From: Sphingomonas sp. BK345
GTDB taxonomy: Bacteria; Pseudomonadota; Alphaproteobacteria; Sphingomonadales; Sphingomonadaceae
Length of the DNA stretch: 64,000 bases
Assembly: GCF_014193845.1 (NCBI RefSeq)
Contig: NZ_JACHZX010000001.1
Span: 372,001-436,000 of the forward strand
Direction: 5' to 3'
Part shown: positions 62,976 through 64,000 of the stretch, in pieces
Numbering within the stretch: position 1 is the stretch's first letter
Layout of the letters: each line of letters begins with the position of its first letter
Program-made: the position numbers and the translations under genes
The notes under the pieces: generated by a model
What the model saw: only the letters and a program-made list of their open reading frames with translations
Told to the model about the DNA's origin: nothing
Databases searched by the model: none

Positions 62976-63293
62976 ATGTTCATCGCCATGAACCGATTTC
63001 AGGTCATCCCTGGTGAGGAGGAAGCCTTCGAGCAGGTCTGGTTGTCCCGCGACTCACACCTCGCCGACGTACCCGGCTTCGTCGAGTTCCACATGCTGCG
63101 CGGTCCTGCGGCCGACGATCACGTCCTCTACTCGTCACACACCGTGTGGCAGTCGCGCGGTGACTTCGACAATTGGACCCGGTCCGAGGCGTTCCGTGCC
63201 GCGCATCGCGGTGCGGGTGACCACAAGCTTTTGTATCTCGCGCCGCCTCGCTTCGAAGGCTTCGACATCATCCAGACGGTCACGCCATCGTGA
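62976..63293 (+). CDS. Antibiotic-biosynthesis-monooxygenase (ABM) domain protein, HmoA/IsdG-like
   Basis: 105 residues of ferredoxin-like fold: FIAMNRFQVIPGEEEAFEQV, VPGFVEFHMLRGPAADDHVL, YSSHTVWQSRGDFDNWTRSE and AFRAAHRGA. The Asn, Trp and His spread of haem-degrading IsdG-type enzymes is partly present (N at FIAMNRF, W at NWTRSE, H at AAHRG), so haem or a quinone-like molecule is possible. CAGGAG lies 8 bases before the ATG. Its stop overlaps the next start by 4 bases (GTGA), coupling it to the carotenoid oxygenase. Confidence 0.85.
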   Translation: MFIAMNRFQVIPGEEEAFEQVWLSRDSHLADVPGFVEFHMLRGPAADDHVLYSSHTVWQSRGDFDNWTRSEAFRAAHRGAGDHKLLYLAPPRFEGFDIIQTVTPS

Positions 63294-64000
63294 CGGTCAC
63301 TCGGCGCCCGACGTTCGCCGGCCGGATCGAGCAGGCGATCGACACCGTCGTTGGCGCCATCGCATCGCCGATCGTCACCCGCATCGCCGCGTTCAACAAG
63401 CGCCGCCTGCCGCCGCGCGATGCGCCACATCCGCTGCTTACCGGCATCCACGAGCCAATGACCGAGGAACTGACCCTCACCGACCTCGCCGTCGAGGGTA
63501 TCATCCCACCCGAGCTCGACGGCCGCTACGTTCGCATTGGACCAAACCCGGCCAATGCCGACCCGCGCTCCTACCATTTCTTCACCGGGGACGGGATGCT
63601 GCACGGCATCCGCCTCCAGGGCGGACGAGCCCGGTGGTATCGCAATCGCTGGATCCGCTCGACCGACGTCGCGGCGGCCAGGCACGTGCCGGCGGCGCCG
63701 GGGCCACGGCACATCTTCGACACCGTCAACACGAGCGTGCTGGATCATGCCGGCAGCGGCTGGGCGCTGGTCGAGGCCGGCAGCACGCCCGTTCGCTTCG
63801 ACGAGCATCTGGAGACGCAGCGCTACGATGACTTCGACGGCACGCTGCCCGGATCGTTCACCGCGCATCCGCGACGTGATCCAGCGACGGGCGAATTGCA
63901 CGCGCTCTGTTACGAAGCGACCGATCCGAAGCGCGTTCGGTACAACGTCGTAGATGTCACCGGCCGGGTGCGACGATCGGTGACGATCCCTGTGTCGCAC
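63290..64000 (+). CDS. Carotenoid cleavage oxygenase (RPE65 family), 3' end outside window
   Basis: At least 237 residues from a GTG at 63290. The N-terminal family pattern is clear: VEGIIPPELDGRYVRIGPNP, YHFFTGDGMLHGIRLQGGRA, YRNRWIRSTDVAAA, HIFDTVNTSVLDHAG, and SFTAHPRRDPATGELHALCY, where the His of TAHP is the first expected Fe(II) ligand. These non-haem iron dioxygenases cleave carotenoids or stilbene-like double bonds; sphingomonads make carotenoids but also hold lignostilbene dioxygenases, and the two cannot be told apart from this half. Translationally coupled to the ABM protein. Confidence 0.9.
   Translation, partial: MTVTRRPTFAGRIEQAIDTVVGAIASPIVTRIAAFNKRRLPPRDAPHPLLTGIHEPMTEELTLTDLAVEGIIPPELDGRYVRIGPNPANADPRSYHFFTGDGMLHGIRLQGGRARWYRNRWIRSTDVAAARHVPAAPGPRHIFDTVNTSVLDHAGSGWALVEAGSTPVRFDEHLETQRYDDFDGTLPGSFTAHPRRDPATGELHALCYEATDPKRVRYNVVDVTGRVRRSVTIPVSH

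Noticed and set aside
1-64000. tRNA/rRNA genes, CRISPR arrays, prophage or integrative elements
   Set aside because: Looked for cloverleaf-like ends, regularly spaced direct repeats, integrases and phage genes; none were seen apart from the IS6-type remnant. A tRNAscan, CRISPR-finder or phage search could overturn this.

Overview
The window looks like a chromosomal segment of a sphingomonad (Sphingomonas or a close relative, Alphaproteobacteria). This rests on the GC-rich coding sequence, four TonB-dependent receptors, NrsF-type anti-sigma control, DUF3617/DUF3034/DUF2271/DUF4198 proteins, and a glucoamylase-type GH15 protein beside general-stress SDRs. The genus is inference. No rRNA, tRNA, CRISPR array, phage or plasmid functions were seen.

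Layout. 1-5.0 kb (minus): an alpha/beta hydrolase fused to a gluconate-dehydrogenase-subunit-3-like tail (cut by the window edge), an SDR, a GH15 glycosidase and a tail-anchored SDR. 5.2-5.9 kb is a scar: a decayed IS6-family transposase that interrupted a glycosyltransferase. 6-8.2 kb: a PLP-dependent Orn/Lys/Arg-decarboxylase-like enzyme and a DUF3617 protein. 8.4-18.4 kb: a carbohydrate-uptake locus (two large TonB receptors, a beta-propeller glycosidase, a GH36-like alpha-galactosidase, a FadR/GntR regulator). 18.4-24.9 kb is patchy, with gene fragments, repeats, an esterase, an orphan MacB-type permease and small proteins. 24.9-33.6 kb is an iron/cobalamin region: a cobalamin riboswitch precedes a minus-strand TonB receptor, and divergently a Fur-box-preceded operon runs fiu, piuC, PepSY, DUF2271, DUF4198, apbE. 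33.9-35.3 kb: NmrA-type reductase with a MarR regulator. 35.9-43 kb: two GGDEF-EAL proteins around a secreted truncated haemoglobin / DUF3034 / cupredoxin group. 43.6-46.8 kb: SDR, alpha/beta hydrolase, VOC protein and LysR. 47-50.5 kb: ECF sigma / NrsF pair, a DUF308-like membrane protein and a mercuric-reductase-like flavoprotein. 50.5-55.3 kb: a broken Asp/Glu racemase, two esterases and a double aspartyl protease. 55.3-56.8 kb: TetR/SDR divergent pair. 57.2-60.7 kb: diguanylate cyclase and a soluble chemoreceptor. 61.3-64 kb: PRC-barrel membrane protein, J-domain protein, ABM monooxygenase and a carotenoid oxygenase running off the edge.

Three observations stand out. (1) A dispersed intergenic repeat of about 60 bp, in some copies extending to about 140 bp, occurs at least twelve times, always in the same orientation; in several copies the opposite strand opens with the short reading frame M-N-E. 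(2) The iron operon pairs ApbE with a DUF2271 protein carrying a flavinylation motif (DGVSGAT), suggesting a periplasmic flavin electron carrier for iron release. (3) A secreted truncated haemoglobin, a DUF3034 protein, a type-1-copper-like protein and a membrane GGDEF-EAL enzyme form one tight divergent cluster.

Many long open frames opposite real genes are codon-bias shadows and were left out.
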